Positions 35,069 through 44,125 of a stretch of DNA of 64,000 bases are shown one piece after another. The stretch comes from Verrucomicrobium sp. (GTDB lineage: Bacteria > Verrucomicrobiota > Verrucomicrobiia > Methylacidiphilales > UBA1321). The stretch is from the NCBI GenBank assembly GCA_017849585.1, contig JAFIGT010000027.1, positions 26,699 through 90,698 on the forward strand, read 5' to 3'. A program made the position numbers and the translations under genes. Positions within the stretch are counted from its first letter, which is position 1. Every line of letters begins with the position of its first letter. The notes under the pieces are model-generated. The model saw nothing but the letters and a program-made list of their open reading frames with translations. It was not told where the DNA came from and did no database searches.

Positions 35069-36727
35069 ATGCGGCATCACGGGGTATACGTCGCCAATCT
35101 GGCGGTTCTGGCAGGGAACAAAACGCTGTTAAAAGGCGTTTCCTTCGATCTTCCCACAGGAAGTTTTACAGCTATTATTGGCGCATCGGGGTGCGGTAAA
35201 AGCACCTTGCTTAAAACGTTGGCGGGATTGATTGCCCCAAGTTCTGGAGCTGTTTTTCTCGCGGGTAATCCCGTACAGACCTTGAAGGAAGAGTTTCCTC
35301 TGGCGGTGGGATACCTGCCCCAGTTTGGGGCATTCCATCCCGATTTGACCGTTGAGGAAAACCTGAACAACGCCGTGGCGCTACGCCTTCCGAGTACGGT
35401 TTCTTCCGAGGTCAAGGCGAACTGGCTCAATCACATTATTCAACTGGCGCGACTCGATTCTTTTTTGCGCCAGCCCTACAAAACGCTTTCAGGAGGGCAA
35501 ATGCGCCGGATGGCCCTCGCCGAGGAATTGATTGGTGATCCCGCTTTTCTTCTTCTGGATGAATTGACGAGCGGACTCGATGCTTTCTCGGATCGCGAAA
35601 TGATGCAGTGGTTGCGTGACTTGGCGCATGAACATTCCAAGACGGTCGTTTTGGTCACACATGCGACTTATCATCTGGAATATTGCGATTCCATTTTGTT
35701 TCTGCACCAAGGAAGGCTCATTCGATACGGCAGCCTTGAATCGCTGCTGCAAACTCATGAAGTGAGTTCGATTACCGATCTCTACGAAATTTATCAGACA
35801 AGGACTGTGGAATTGTCAGAATCGGAGGTTGTGGAGATTTTGCCAGCCGAACCAGCTTTGCTCAAAACGGCGAAGCCTCCCTCCGGTTGGTCACAATTTG
35901 CAACCTTGCTTTGTCGCCAAGCGGAACTTTTCTGGCGGGATAAGGGTCAGATTTGGCTCCATCTCGCCCTTATCATTACTTTCCCTGCGTTAGTGGCGGT
36001 CTTTGCCTATAACGGCCTTCCCCAAGTGCGGCAGCTTACGCTCTCGCTGGAATCGAACATTCTCAAAACGCTGGCCGAACAGCTTCTCTATCTCAAAGAA
36101 TCGTTTCATGCGGCTTCGCTCGTTTCAGGACTGGCCATGTTCCAAGTGATCCTGCTCACATTGATAGGAGCCAATAACGGAGCGCGGGAAATTGCCAAGG
36201 AACGCAACGTTCTGACAAAGGAGCTGAATGCGGGATTGTCACCTTTTGCCTACGTTACGACCAAGTTTCTCCAGCTTTTAGTATTGTGTGCGATACAGGC
36301 TTTTTGGATGGCGTGGTTTGTCAAGGTACTCTGCGGGTTTCCGGGCTCACTGTTTGCCCAGTTCGGAGTGCTGTTTGCGACGACCTTGGCAATGAGTACC
36401 ACCTGTCTCGCTATTTCGGCCTATGCACCAACACCGGAGCGGGCTTCGCTTCTGGCCATTTATCTGGTGGGATTCCAGCTTCCACTTTCGGGAGCGGCCC
36501 TTTCTCTTCCCGATTGGCTCTCGGTCATTTGCCGTCCCTTCATTGCCGCCTATTGGGGATGGTCTGGCTACCTGCGGACGTTTGAGAGCACCCGCCATTA
36601 CGATATTGTCAAGCAGTCACGGGATATTTTCATCGCGCCGTATGAATTGAGTTTTTCCGTTCTTGGGGTGCATGTTGCCGTAGCACTGTTTTTGACGTGG
36701 TATTTTGTGGGGAGGACCAGAAGCTGA
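35069..36727 (+). CDS. ABCG-type ABC transporter, ATPase fused to permease
   Basis: Half-transporter of 552 residues with the ATPase first, as in the ABCG/White family. Walker A is GASGCGKST at 38-46; the signature is LSGGQMRRMALAEEL and Walker B is FLLLDELTSGLDA. From about residue 285 there are six membrane segments of the ABC2 permease type with a conserved first-loop region (EIAKERNVLTKELNAGLSPFAYV). ABCG-like proteins in bacteria export lipids or small molecules and dimerise. Its place after a periplasmic TPR-like protein and before two exported hydrolases suggests export of an envelope component. The substrate is unknown. Confidence 0.85.
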   Translation: MRHHGVYVANLAVLAGNKTLLKGVSFDLPTGSFTAIIGASGCGKSTLLKTLAGLIAPSSGAVFLAGNPVQTLKEEFPLAVGYLPQFGAFHPDLTVEENLNNAVALRLPSTVSSEVKANWLNHIIQLARLDSFLRQPYKTLSGGQMRRMALAEELIGDPAFLLLDELTSGLDAFSDREMMQWLRDLAHEHSKTVVLVTHATYHLEYCDSILFLHQGRLIRYGSLESLLQTHEVSSITDLYEIYQTRTVELSESEVVEILPAEPALLKTAKPPSGWSQFATLLCRQAELFWRDKGQIWLHLALIITFPALVAVFAYNGLPQVRQLTLSLESNILKTLAEQLLYLKESFHAASLVSGLAMFQVILLTLIGANNGAREIAKERNVLTKELNAGLSPFAYVTTKFLQLLVLCAIQAFWMAWFVKVLCGFPGSLFAQFGVLFATTLAMSTTCLAISAYAPTPERASLLAIYLVGFQLPLSGAALSLPDWLSVICRPFIAAYWGWSGYLRTFESTRHYDIVKQSRDIFIAPYELSFSVLGVHVAVALFLTWYFVGRTRS

Positions 36728-37551
36728 TGCCACGCACCGCTTGCATTCTGATGGCGTGGATTCTGGCGGTTGCCATGGCAAGTGCGGCAGATGTAGTTGA
36801 AAAAATCTCGTTACCCACTTCAACGGAAATTCAGCGGGCCGATCTTTATTATTGGAAAGAAATTCGCCGTCCCCAAGCCGTACTGATCCTTTGTCCCGGC
36901 TATAACGGTAACGGCGAGGGATTGATTAGACAAAAAATCTGGCAGGAGTTTGCAAAGACGCATCGACTCGGTTTAGTAGGGTTGTCTTTTGCCTCAAAGG
37001 GCGATCCGCATACAGGCGGTTATTATTATGCTTCCCAAGGATCGGGAGAGTTGCTTTTGACCGGCATTCGAAAAATCTATGGTCGAGAGTTACCCTTGGT
37101 CCTCTATGGATTTTCGGGAGGAGCGCATTTCACATCTCGGTTTGAAGAATGGAAACCCGAACAGGTTGTCACATGGTGCGCTTATTCGGCCGGATGGTGG
37201 AATGAACCACTGTCTTCACAAAATTGCCCTCCTGGAATAGTGATTTGCGGGGATGAGGATGCACGCTTTGGAGCGTCACTCATTTATTTTAAACAAGGAC
37301 GTGCTATTGGCAAACCATGGCTTTGGATTAGCGTGTCCAAAACCGGGCACTCACCGTTACCGACGGTGGAAAATTTTATTCGCAGTTACTTCCACGTGAT
37401 TCTCGAAGAAAAAAACGCTGCTGGACTATGGGTAGATATAGATAAGAAAGCCAAGGCAGATTCTAAGGACGTGAAAAAAGTGCCTTCTGTCACCGCATGG
37501 TTGCCCGACAAAGCACTTTTGGATAATTGGAAGGAGATTCACGAACCATGA
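36727..37551 (+). CDS. Exported alpha/beta hydrolase (first of two)
   Basis: Protein of 274 residues. The start overlaps the ABC transporter stop (TGATG). A signal peptide covers the first 20 residues (ACILMAWILAVAMASA). The body is an alpha/beta hydrolase: AVLILCPGYNGNGEG forms the first strand and oxyanion region, and the nucleophile elbow is GFSGG with Ser130. A late His (KTGHSPLPT) is a good candidate for the catalytic base. It resembles esterase or PHB-depolymerase-like proteins in layout. The substrate is unknown; a second, larger hydrolase follows directly. Confidence 0.75.
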   Translation: MPRTACILMAWILAVAMASAADVVEKISLPTSTEIQRADLYYWKEIRRPQAVLILCPGYNGNGEGLIRQKIWQEFAKTHRLGLVGLSFASKGDPHTGGYYYASQGSGELLLTGIRKIYGRELPLVLYGFSGGAHFTSRFEEWKPEQVVTWCAYSAGWWNEPLSSQNCPPGIVICGDEDARFGASLIYFKQGRAIGKPWLWISVSKTGHSPLPTVENFIRSYFHVILEEKNAAGLWVDIDKKAKADSKDVKKVPSVTAWLPDKALLDNWKEIHEP

Positions 37552-39062
37552 ATTTCCTCACGAGGGTACTTTTTTTCGGTGTCATTGCATTTGGAGCTAA
37601 TACTGCTTCGGCAAAGGACTTTTTTACGATCGAGAGAATTGATCATCTCAAAAGAGAGCCGCGCGACAAGGACGGCGCTTATCAAGAAATCGAAAAGGTG
37701 GAAAACAAGAAGAGAACCACCCTAAAAAAATTCGTTCCTTGTCTCACCGTGCGGATTCGGACTGATGAGCAAATTCGCTCTTCCGGCATGGTTTGCAAGG
37801 CTTACTTTTATGACCGGGACAATAAGCTGCTGGCTTCCTTATATGAACCGACTCCCAAGATTTCCGGGGGAAGAATGCCTAGCTTTCCAATGCCGTTTTT
37901 TTTCAAGAAGAACGATCCTACGGACCTTTATTTTGCTGTTCCTGAAAATCTACAAAAACGCAACGACTGGAAAGTACTGGTGGTGATTGGTGACAAATAC
38001 GAAGCGGGGGCACGAATTTGGCCAGACGATGGATCGCCGAATTTTTTGGAGTTCCCTGAAAAAGAGCTAGTTCGAAATCCTAAAGAACGGCCTGAATATA
38101 AGGCCGAAATGGACCCGCTGATTGAATATGTGGTGAAAACCAATAACGATAAGCAACCGCAAATCACCCTTTTTGTCCGTCCCCCAGTCGGCATGACTGA
38201 CGCCAGTGAAGCCCAAGGCGTGTTGGCGATGTGCCTGCTGGCTAATGGCATCGAAAGCATCAGACGAAAACTTCAGGGGTTGGAATCAGGCGAGGAAGTA
38301 GGCGGATTGATCCAATTTGCCCAGGAACACAAGCTTATCATTCTTTGCTGGGGATCGCGTAGCTTGTGGAATCCTGGCAAAAATTGGGACGAGCAAAGCA
38401 AAGAAGTCACCCGCGCCATGGACGAAAATTTGGATGAAGTTGCAAAAGCTTGGGCAAAAGGCATCGAAGAACTCCACAAAAAATATGGAATTCCCGATCA
38501 TAACTTTCTCTTGCGTGGAACTTCTGGTTCGGCTCAATACGCGTTGCGTTTGGCTCTGCGTCAGCCACAGTATTTTTTGGCGGTACATGCACATATTCCG
38601 AGCAGCTTCGATAAGCCCACGCTCGAAGGGAATCGGGTGCTTTGGTGTTTGACAACCGGAGAACTGGAAAGTGGATATGAACGCTCCAAACGGTATTACA
38701 CACAATGTAGAGAACTGGGATATCCGATGATTTATAAGGCCATCGTCGGCCTTGGTCATCAAGGTCATCCCAATGCCGAAAATCTCGGGCGAATTTTTTT
38801 CGAATATGCTTTAAGCGTCAAAGATCAACGTGAAGCTTATGAAACGAGTCTCAGGGACGCTTTTGGTAATTACAAACCTCTTCTGCAACTTCATGAGGGT
38901 GCTGCTTTGCAGCCATGGCCAGAAGCATTTCGCACCCCGGCATTTGTTGGCGATATTGTGAATCAGGAGATGTACCCGTTTGCCCAGCAAAATATGGTGC
39001 CAGTAGGTTTTCGCGTACTGCTGCCAACAAAGGAACTCGCGGAAGCTTGGGACAGGAAATAA
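37548..39062 (+). CDS. Exported alpha/beta hydrolase-like protein (second of two)
   Basis: Protein of 504 residues, coupled to the previous gene by ATGA. A signal peptide (FLTRVLFFGVIAFGANTASA) is followed by a beta-rich N-terminal domain of about 190 residues. A hydrolase-like domain follows with the nucleophile elbow RGTSGSAQYALRLAL (Ser326) and a late GLGHQGHPN containing the candidate catalytic His. Distant similarity in layout to the first hydrolase suggests related roles. The pair sits between an exporter and an O-antigen-ligase-like protein, so action on a surface glycan or lipid is possible, but this is inference. Confidence 0.65.
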   Translation: MNFLTRVLFFGVIAFGANTASAKDFFTIERIDHLKREPRDKDGAYQEIEKVENKKRTTLKKFVPCLTVRIRTDEQIRSSGMVCKAYFYDRDNKLLASLYEPTPKISGGRMPSFPMPFFFKKNDPTDLYFAVPENLQKRNDWKVLVVIGDKYEAGARIWPDDGSPNFLEFPEKELVRNPKERPEYKAEMDPLIEYVVKTNNDKQPQITLFVRPPVGMTDASEAQGVLAMCLLANGIESIRRKLQGLESGEEVGGLIQFAQEHKLIILCWGSRSLWNPGKNWDEQSKEVTRAMDENLDEVAKAWAKGIEELHKKYGIPDHNFLLRGTSGSAQYALRLALRQPQYFLAVHAHIPSSFDKPTLEGNRVLWCLTTGELESGYERSKRYYTQCRELGYPMIYKAIVGLGHQGHPNAENLGRIFFEYALSVKDQREAYETSLRDAFGNYKPLLQLHEGAALQPWPEAFRTPAFVGDIVNQEMYPFAQQNMVPVGFRVLLPTKELAEAWDRK

Positions 39063-39064
39063 AT

Positions 39065-40351
39065 ATGCCGGATTTCTTTTATAAAGGAATTTGGAGAATG
39101 GATTGGGGATTTGGAAATCCCAATAAAACAGCGACCCTGATTGCCATGCTGATGATTGCGGTATGGGGACTAGCATATGTTCGCAGATGGGGATTTTGGG
39201 CGGCGTTGGTGCTTTTTACGAGCTTCGGTATTTGCCTAATCCACACGTTTTCTCGGGGCGGTCTTATCGCATTGGCCGCAGGAATCATTCCATTGGCATT
39301 GTTTGCTAAACGTCCTTGGCCAAAAAGCAAATCGTTAGGTATCGCGGCTTCTGTTTGGATAATGATGGGAGTGTCAATCTATCTCAGCGCTCACGAACGC
39401 TACGGAAAAGGAACCGAAGATCGTTCGATTTCAAATCGGTTGGAATTATGGAAAATGGCCCCAAAAATGATGGTGGATGCTCCGGGCGGTTGGGGGCTGG
39501 GTAATGCGGGAAAAGCTTACATGCAATGGTACCAACCTCTCAATCGTTCAGAAAGCTACCGTACTTTAGTTAACAGTCATCTCACTTGGTTAGTCGAATT
39601 CGGTTGGCCGTTACGAATTTTATATCCTCTGACCTGGTTGTTGGTTTTTACTCTTTGTTGGCCTATAAGGAAATGTCGATGGTTTGTCATTCCTTTAGGT
39701 ATGTGGCTTGTATTTTTTGTTGCAGCTATATTTAGCTCTGTAGCGGAATCGCCATGTCTTTGGATCGTTCCCGTTTTAGCGTTAACCAGCATTTTGATCG
39801 TGCGAGTCAATGCTGAGGCATGGCCAAGCCGTTGGGTGTGGAAAATAATTATAGCGACGGACGTTTTTATTTCTGCATTTTTTTATCTATCGGGGAAATG
39901 TGAAAAGAGTCTTGTGCGCCATAGTTCGGACTTGGTTATCTATGGGGATGGCAATCCATCCAAAATTCTTGTCATAGATTCTAAAATAACCGGAAAGTAT
40001 TATGGAAGAAAAATTCGTTCGCTTGCGCCTCAATCATCCGCTATTGGCATAGCTGAATCTATAGAGTTTGTTTTTAATGTTCGCGGAAAGGTGGTTTTTG
40101 TTGCGGGATCGGTTTTCAATAAGCCTAAACTTGCTAAAATCATTTCCGAGGCCGATCACAGTGTCTTACTGAATCCTAATTATCGTCCGGAGGATTTGAA
40201 TCTTCCCAATGAAGCAACTAAGAAAATATACGTCATTCTTGGGGAATTTTCCCAATCTTCATCAATTGCAGCATGGCAACAAACTGCCTCTACTGCACAA
40301 CTCGAAGGTGTCGGCGATTTCGTTCCCAATTGGACCCAATTTATATTTTAA
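39065..40351 (+). CDS. O-antigen ligase/polymerase-like membrane protein
   Basis: Protein of 428 residues starting two bases after the previous stop. The first 280 residues hold about eight membrane helices. Two features match the Wzy_C/WaaL family: the HTFSRGGLIALAAG segment and a large loop with NSHLTWLVEFGWPL, the usual His-containing ligase motif. The C-terminal 140 residues are soluble and unrecognised. It is shorter than usual at the N terminus, with fewer helices than WaaL, so it may be a reduced relative. It closes the envelope operon. A role in joining or elongating a surface polymer is likely by family. Confidence 0.7.
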   Translation: MPDFFYKGIWRMDWGFGNPNKTATLIAMLMIAVWGLAYVRRWGFWAALVLFTSFGICLIHTFSRGGLIALAAGIIPLALFAKRPWPKSKSLGIAASVWIMMGVSIYLSAHERYGKGTEDRSISNRLELWKMAPKMMVDAPGGWGLGNAGKAYMQWYQPLNRSESYRTLVNSHLTWLVEFGWPLRILYPLTWLLVFTLCWPIRKCRWFVIPLGMWLVFFVAAIFSSVAESPCLWIVPVLALTSILIVRVNAEAWPSRWVWKIIIATDVFISAFFYLSGKCEKSLVRHSSDLVIYGDGNPSKILVIDSKITGKYYGRKIRSLAPQSSAIGIAESIEFVFNVRGKVVFVAGSVFNKPKLAKIISEADHSVLLNPNYRPEDLNLPNEATKKIYVILGEFSQSSSIAAWQQTASTAQLEGVGDFVPNWTQFIF

Positions 40352-40626
40352 GCGCATAAGCTACAACGCCAAGTAAGAGTATCTTTCTAATACGACCCAG
40401 TAAATCCTCAATACGTCAGGTCTGAAATGGAATGCGCTGACTAGAGTAGATTCATCTGCTTCGTGACCGAGAATATCTGCGTGAAGGCGGTAAGTCTCAC
40501 AGGCAATGCGGATAATTGATAAGGCCCGATCTTCGAAATAATGGATAGTTTTAAAAAAACTAGAAGATTTTTCTTGAAAATTTGAAATATCCAACAATAA
40601 ACTCCAGCTCCATGATGGGGAGCTTA

Positions 40627-41373
40627 ATGTTAAGGGTGTTCGTTATTTGTTTATTATCCTTCGGCTTTCATGGGGTCTGGGCGGAAGAAAGCAATATCGG
40701 GCAAGTCTTGGATTTAGTAGATGCTTGGAAGAAGGCTCATCCCAATCAATACGTCATTTATAGGACAAGTTCGCCGATGTGTCGCGAGTACAGTGAATTT
40801 TTTCAATTCATTGAAGATGGCTCAAAAAAATGGATAATGACAGTGCAGGGAGATGTTCCTTCGTACTATAGTTATATAGCATATGAAGAAAATGAGGATA
40901 TTCTGGCGTTCTTCCCATTGACTAGTAGGGTTGTTGTGCTTGCGAATAAAAGTTCCTTAAAGGAAATGCGGGACAAAATCGGTCATGATGTTACTTCCCA
41001 AGTTAGAGGCATGTTAGAATATGCTAAAGCTTCCAGTCTTAGAAGAGAAGATGGCAACATTTATGTGAATCTTGATATTGATCTTGGAAAACTAAATTCG
41101 AAGGGGGTTGGGACGCCTGGCGTGTCTCAATTAACGGTCCAACTGCGGATTGGAGGTGATGGGAAGGTCAATCGAATCACGCAAAATGCCAATGGTATTT
41201 TAACGGAAGTCAATTTTGATTATAAATCTTTCGATTTAAAAGTCATAAAGGAAAAAATTCCAAAATTACCTTCCCCGAGCTTGCTGGACAAAAAGAAAAC
41301 ATTTGAACAGGCTTTGCAAGAAATGTTGGAGCTCAAGGTTCCTTCTAAAGTGCCTTCGCAAAATCAAACTTAG
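40627..41373 (+). CDS. Secreted protein, first gene of AT-rich cluster (LolA-like fold possible)
   Basis: Protein of 248 residues. ATG 40627 was chosen because GGGGAG lies four bases upstream and because a signal peptide begins there (MLRVFVICLLSFGFHGVWA). The mature part has alternating beta strands (KKWIMTVQGDVPSYYSYIAYEEN, seen by its W-x-M-x-V core) and ends in a charged helix. The general pattern recalls LolA-type lipoprotein carriers but I see no decisive motif. The base composition shifts here to clearly AT-rich, unlike the envelope block upstream, and stays so to about 49.6 kb. It lies 7 bases before the candidate precursor gene. Confidence 0.6.
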   Translation: MLRVFVICLLSFGFHGVWAEESNIGQVLDLVDAWKKAHPNQYVIYRTSSPMCREYSEFFQFIEDGSKKWIMTVQGDVPSYYSYIAYEENEDILAFFPLTSRVVVLANKSSLKEMRDKIGHDVTSQVRGMLEYAKASSLRREDGNIYVNLDIDLGKLNSKGVGTPGVSQLTVQLRIGGDGKVNRITQNANGILTEVNFDYKSFDLKVIKEKIPKLPSPSLLDKKKTFEQALQEMLELKVPSKVPSQNQT

Positions 41374-41379
41374 GGAAAT

Positions 41380-41937
41380 ATGGAGACGCCGCTAATCGAC
41401 CCAATTGAACCGAAGAAATTTAACTTATTCGCAGTGGACGATTTTATTAGAATGTCCCACGCGCCATCATCCAGACTGGCGCTTATTCAAAGGCACGGAC
41501 AAACTAGGATTGCGCGAGAAAAGTATGAAATCGAAAATAGCTTGCCTTCTGGAGCGTTTGAGTATGCCGTAATGATGGCTGACCCGCGCGTTCAGAAAAT
41601 TATAGCCGGATTAAATGCTAGGGTAGAGCTTTGCAGGAATGATGAAGACTATAAGATCATATTAATGGATTTCAATAGTGCCCTTGAAGGGATTTACAAG
41701 TTATATCCCGGGGCGATGAATTTTATTATCGCATACCATAATATTGTTCGCGAAAACCAAGCCAAATATGGAATTCCAGATATCCGTCCCAGCCTAAGAA
41801 AGGCGCAGGTAGCTAACAATACATTTCTTGCCTTAAATGTAAATATATTAGTTAATATAAATGTTCAGACTAGTGTAATCACATTAGTGAAGCTTTGGGT
41901 TACTGCGTGGGTTTGGGTTGGAGGAGGTAATGAATAG
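41380..41937 (+). CDS. Candidate RiPP precursor-like protein with Asn/Val-rich C terminus
   Basis: Protein of 185 residues without signal peptide. Residues 1-145 are a mostly helical, soluble region. Residues about 146-180 change abruptly to alternating Asn and beta-branched residues: NVNILVNINVQTSVITLV, then KLWVTAWVWV and a GGGNE end. Such tails resemble the cores of polytheonamide-type proteusins, which also have N-I-N-V-like repeats, though the N-terminal part does not look like the usual nitrile-hydratase-type leader. The radical SAM gene follows eight bases later. The reading as a precursor is an inference from tail composition and neighbours; a membrane-anchored protein with an odd tail is the alternative. 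Confidence 0.45.
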   Translation: METPLIDPIEPKKFNLFAVDDFIRMSHAPSSRLALIQRHGQTRIAREKYEIENSLPSGAFEYAVMMADPRVQKIIAGLNARVELCRNDEDYKIILMDFNSALEGIYKLYPGAMNFIIAYHNIVRENQAKYGIPDIRPSLRKAQVANNTFLALNVNILVNINVQTSVITLVKLWVTAWVWVGGGNE

Positions 41938-41945
41938 GAGATAAA

Positions 41946-43043
41946 ATGACAATACTGCCGCATACTCTATCTTTGATTGTAACGCATAAGTGTACTGCGG
42001 CTTGTGATCATTGCTGTTTTACCTGTTCTCCCAAACAAAATGCGGCAATACCGGTTCCCAATCTATTTAAATACATCGAAGAGAGTACCGCAATTGCAGG
42101 ACTTCGCGTAGTTGTATTTACTGGAGGAGAGTGTTTCTTGTTGGGGGATCAATTGGATGAGCTGGTTGGACATGCTGCTAAATTCAAATATATCCCTCGA
42201 TTTGTTTCTAATGGATACTGGGCTACTTCAGAGCAACGAGCGCGTAAGCGCATCGATAAGTTAGTTCAAAGAGGATTGGAGGAAGCTAATTTCTCTACGG
42301 GAGATATGCACTCTCAATATGTGCCTATTGAGCACGTCAGAAACGGTGCTATTGCGGCGGCTGACGCAGGTCTTAGGGTCGCAATTATGGTAGAGTTATT
42401 TAAAGGAAGTCAATTTAGTTTTTCCTCTTTTATCGAACATCATCGTTTTAACAAATATGTAGAAGAAGGTCGCATTAGATTTGTAACATCTCCATGGATG
42501 AAATTCCAGGGAAGTTCTTCTTTGAAGTACAATCGTGCATATGTAGATGCCATTGCTTCTGCTGGTAGTAGTTGTCCAACGGTTTTGCGCGTTTTGGCGA
42601 TCACTCCCAGCGAACATCTTGTAGCTTGTTGTGGTCTTAGTCTAGAATATATACCAGAATTACATCTTGGTGATTTACGAAAAGATTCGATTGCCAAAAT
42701 ACTGCAACAGGTGCCAGATGATTTCATTAAAATTTGGATTCATTTAGAAGGACCAAGAAAAGTGATGCAATATGCTAAATGTATCGACGATTCTATAGAT
42801 TGTGTAGCGAACGATGCACATATATGTGAAACATGTCGGGCTGTTTATGCTAATCCCAAAATTCGGTCTGTTTTAAAAGACAATCCCCCACCCTTTAGAG
42901 ATAAATTAATTCTCCAATATTCAAGACAGCTTTTGACGGGAAGTGCTCCGTCGTTATTCGATTCCTTATCGAGTCTTGATGTTAAAGCGGGGGAAGATAT
43001 GTACTATAGACAAGCCAAAGAATTATTGGAGCTTGCGCGCTAA
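41946..43043 (+). CDS. Radical SAM enzyme with SPASM-like C terminus
   Basis: Protein of 365 residues. The radical SAM cluster is CTAACDHC (C16, C20, C23) right at the N terminus, followed by VVFTGGECF, the GGE motif that contacts SAM. Cys residues farther on (C210, C228-C229 and a C294-x-x-C297 pair near the end) suggest a second iron-sulfur cluster of the SPASM or twitch type, as in peptide-modifying maturases. The gene overlaps the next start by one base. By family it could epimerise, cross-link or otherwise modify a peptide, most simply the product of the gene just upstream. The reaction is not predictable from sequence alone. Confidence 0.85.
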   Translation: MTILPHTLSLIVTHKCTAACDHCCFTCSPKQNAAIPVPNLFKYIEESTAIAGLRVVVFTGGECFLLGDQLDELVGHAAKFKYIPRFVSNGYWATSEQRARKRIDKLVQRGLEEANFSTGDMHSQYVPIEHVRNGAIAAADAGLRVAIMVELFKGSQFSFSSFIEHHRFNKYVEEGRIRFVTSPWMKFQGSSSLKYNRAYVDAIASAGSSCPTVLRVLAITPSEHLVACCGLSLEYIPELHLGDLRKDSIAKILQQVPDDFIKIWIHLEGPRKVMQYAKCIDDSIDCVANDAHICETCRAVYANPKIRSVLKDNPPPFRDKLILQYSRQLLTGSAPSLFDSLSSLDVKAGEDMYYRQAKELLELAR

Positions 43044-44104
43044 TGACTCGTCTTTTACCTTGTCTTTTGTCCGAGCTCCGTGCGATAGGCTATTTTTCTC
43101 TTTATGCAAGCTTTGGAGATTTAAATCTTCGTCGCCATGACTGGTTGCGCGTTAAGTCTAAATTAGACGGGGATGCTCTTCTCGCTTGGAGCCTGTTTCT
43201 TTGTGGAGAATCAATTGATGTTGGCCAATTTAAGTCTCCCGAGATTAGAAATGCGATTCCACGTTTAATAGATTATGGGGTTGTAGAAAATGCGAGCGAT
43301 GACCTGATTACGAGCAAATTCTGTCTTCTCTCGATATTTGGAGTTCCATTTTTTGGCGACTATGAGGCTTTACAAACAAAGCTTGCTGGTGAAGTTATGC
43401 GGCACTTTTCATCATTCGCATTTCTTAAAAAAAATGATTCTTGCATGTACATTGGTTCTGACATTGGAGTTGAATCGGTATTTAATGGCTCAAGGAACGG
43501 AATTTTGGTCGCCCCCAATGTCTCTCGTAAACTAATTGAGTGTAACTCCGAGCTTCTTTCCACGGAAATGCGTGTTCACGAAGCTTTAGACTTTAATGTG
43601 CAGAATTCGACGGCGCTGGCCTATATTATAGGCTTTATCGAGCCGGCAGGGATTAATTTGCCTAATTTTCTCTCTGGAGGAAAAGATGGTAATGAACGCC
43701 TTAGATGGTTGTTGAGCGAATTCACGCGAACGAACCTAACGGCTGGAAATAGCAGCTCGGAATTGACAATAATTGGCTTGGGATATGGTACCTCATTTCA
43801 ACAATATATCGATTCGTATTATTCTCAGTTCCTTAATAAAAGTGAATTAGGAGCAATATTTACTGTCACTTCCCGCCATGACTTTCGACGTAACAGGGGA
43901 AGCTTTATATTCAATCTGAACATCGAACAGCTTTGCAAATATAATGGAAATCGTGATTTTAACTTGACAACTGAAGCATTGCAGTCTATAGCGGAGGTTG
44001 AGGGAGTGGATTCTTGCTATATGTATACAGCAAGAATCGGTCCAAAGCGCGGGATTTCGATCGTTGATCTTAGCGATCTTTACTACGGTACGTGGGTTGT
44101 TTAG
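43043..44104 (+). CDS. Degenerate methyltransferase paralogue
   Basis: Protein of 353 residues that parallels the methyltransferase at 45722 over its whole length. Both start with an L-x-x-x-G-[YF]-F-[SN] element and an R-x-x-D-W patch, and both end in Y-G-x-W-x-V. Where the partner has the SAM motif LDLCSGSG, this protein has MYIGSDIG (residues 135-142). Where the partner has the catalytic NPPL, it has EPAG (E200). It is therefore probably inactive as a methyltransferase and may serve as a substrate-binding or regulatory subunit. It starts at an A-T-G overlap with the radical SAM stop. Confidence 0.6.
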   Translation: MTRLLPCLLSELRAIGYFSLYASFGDLNLRRHDWLRVKSKLDGDALLAWSLFLCGESIDVGQFKSPEIRNAIPRLIDYGVVENASDDLITSKFCLLSIFGVPFFGDYEALQTKLAGEVMRHFSSFAFLKKNDSCMYIGSDIGVESVFNGSRNGILVAPNVSRKLIECNSELLSTEMRVHEALDFNVQNSTALAYIIGFIEPAGINLPNFLSGGKDGNERLRWLLSEFTRTNLTAGNSSSELTIIGLGYGTSFQQYIDSYYSQFLNKSELGAIFTVTSRHDFRRNRGSFIFNLNIEQLCKYNGNRDFNLTTEALQSIAEVEGVDSCYMYTARIGPKRGISIVDLSDLYYGTWVV

Positions 44105-44125
44105 ATTCTATCTGAGGAAACTGAT

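Noticed and set aside
40361..40597. Minus-strand frame of 78 codons between the envelope block and the AT-rich cluster
   Set aside because: The amino-acid mix is reasonable, but it overlaps the upstream region of the next gene, has no ribosome site that I can see and matches no family; not enough to call.
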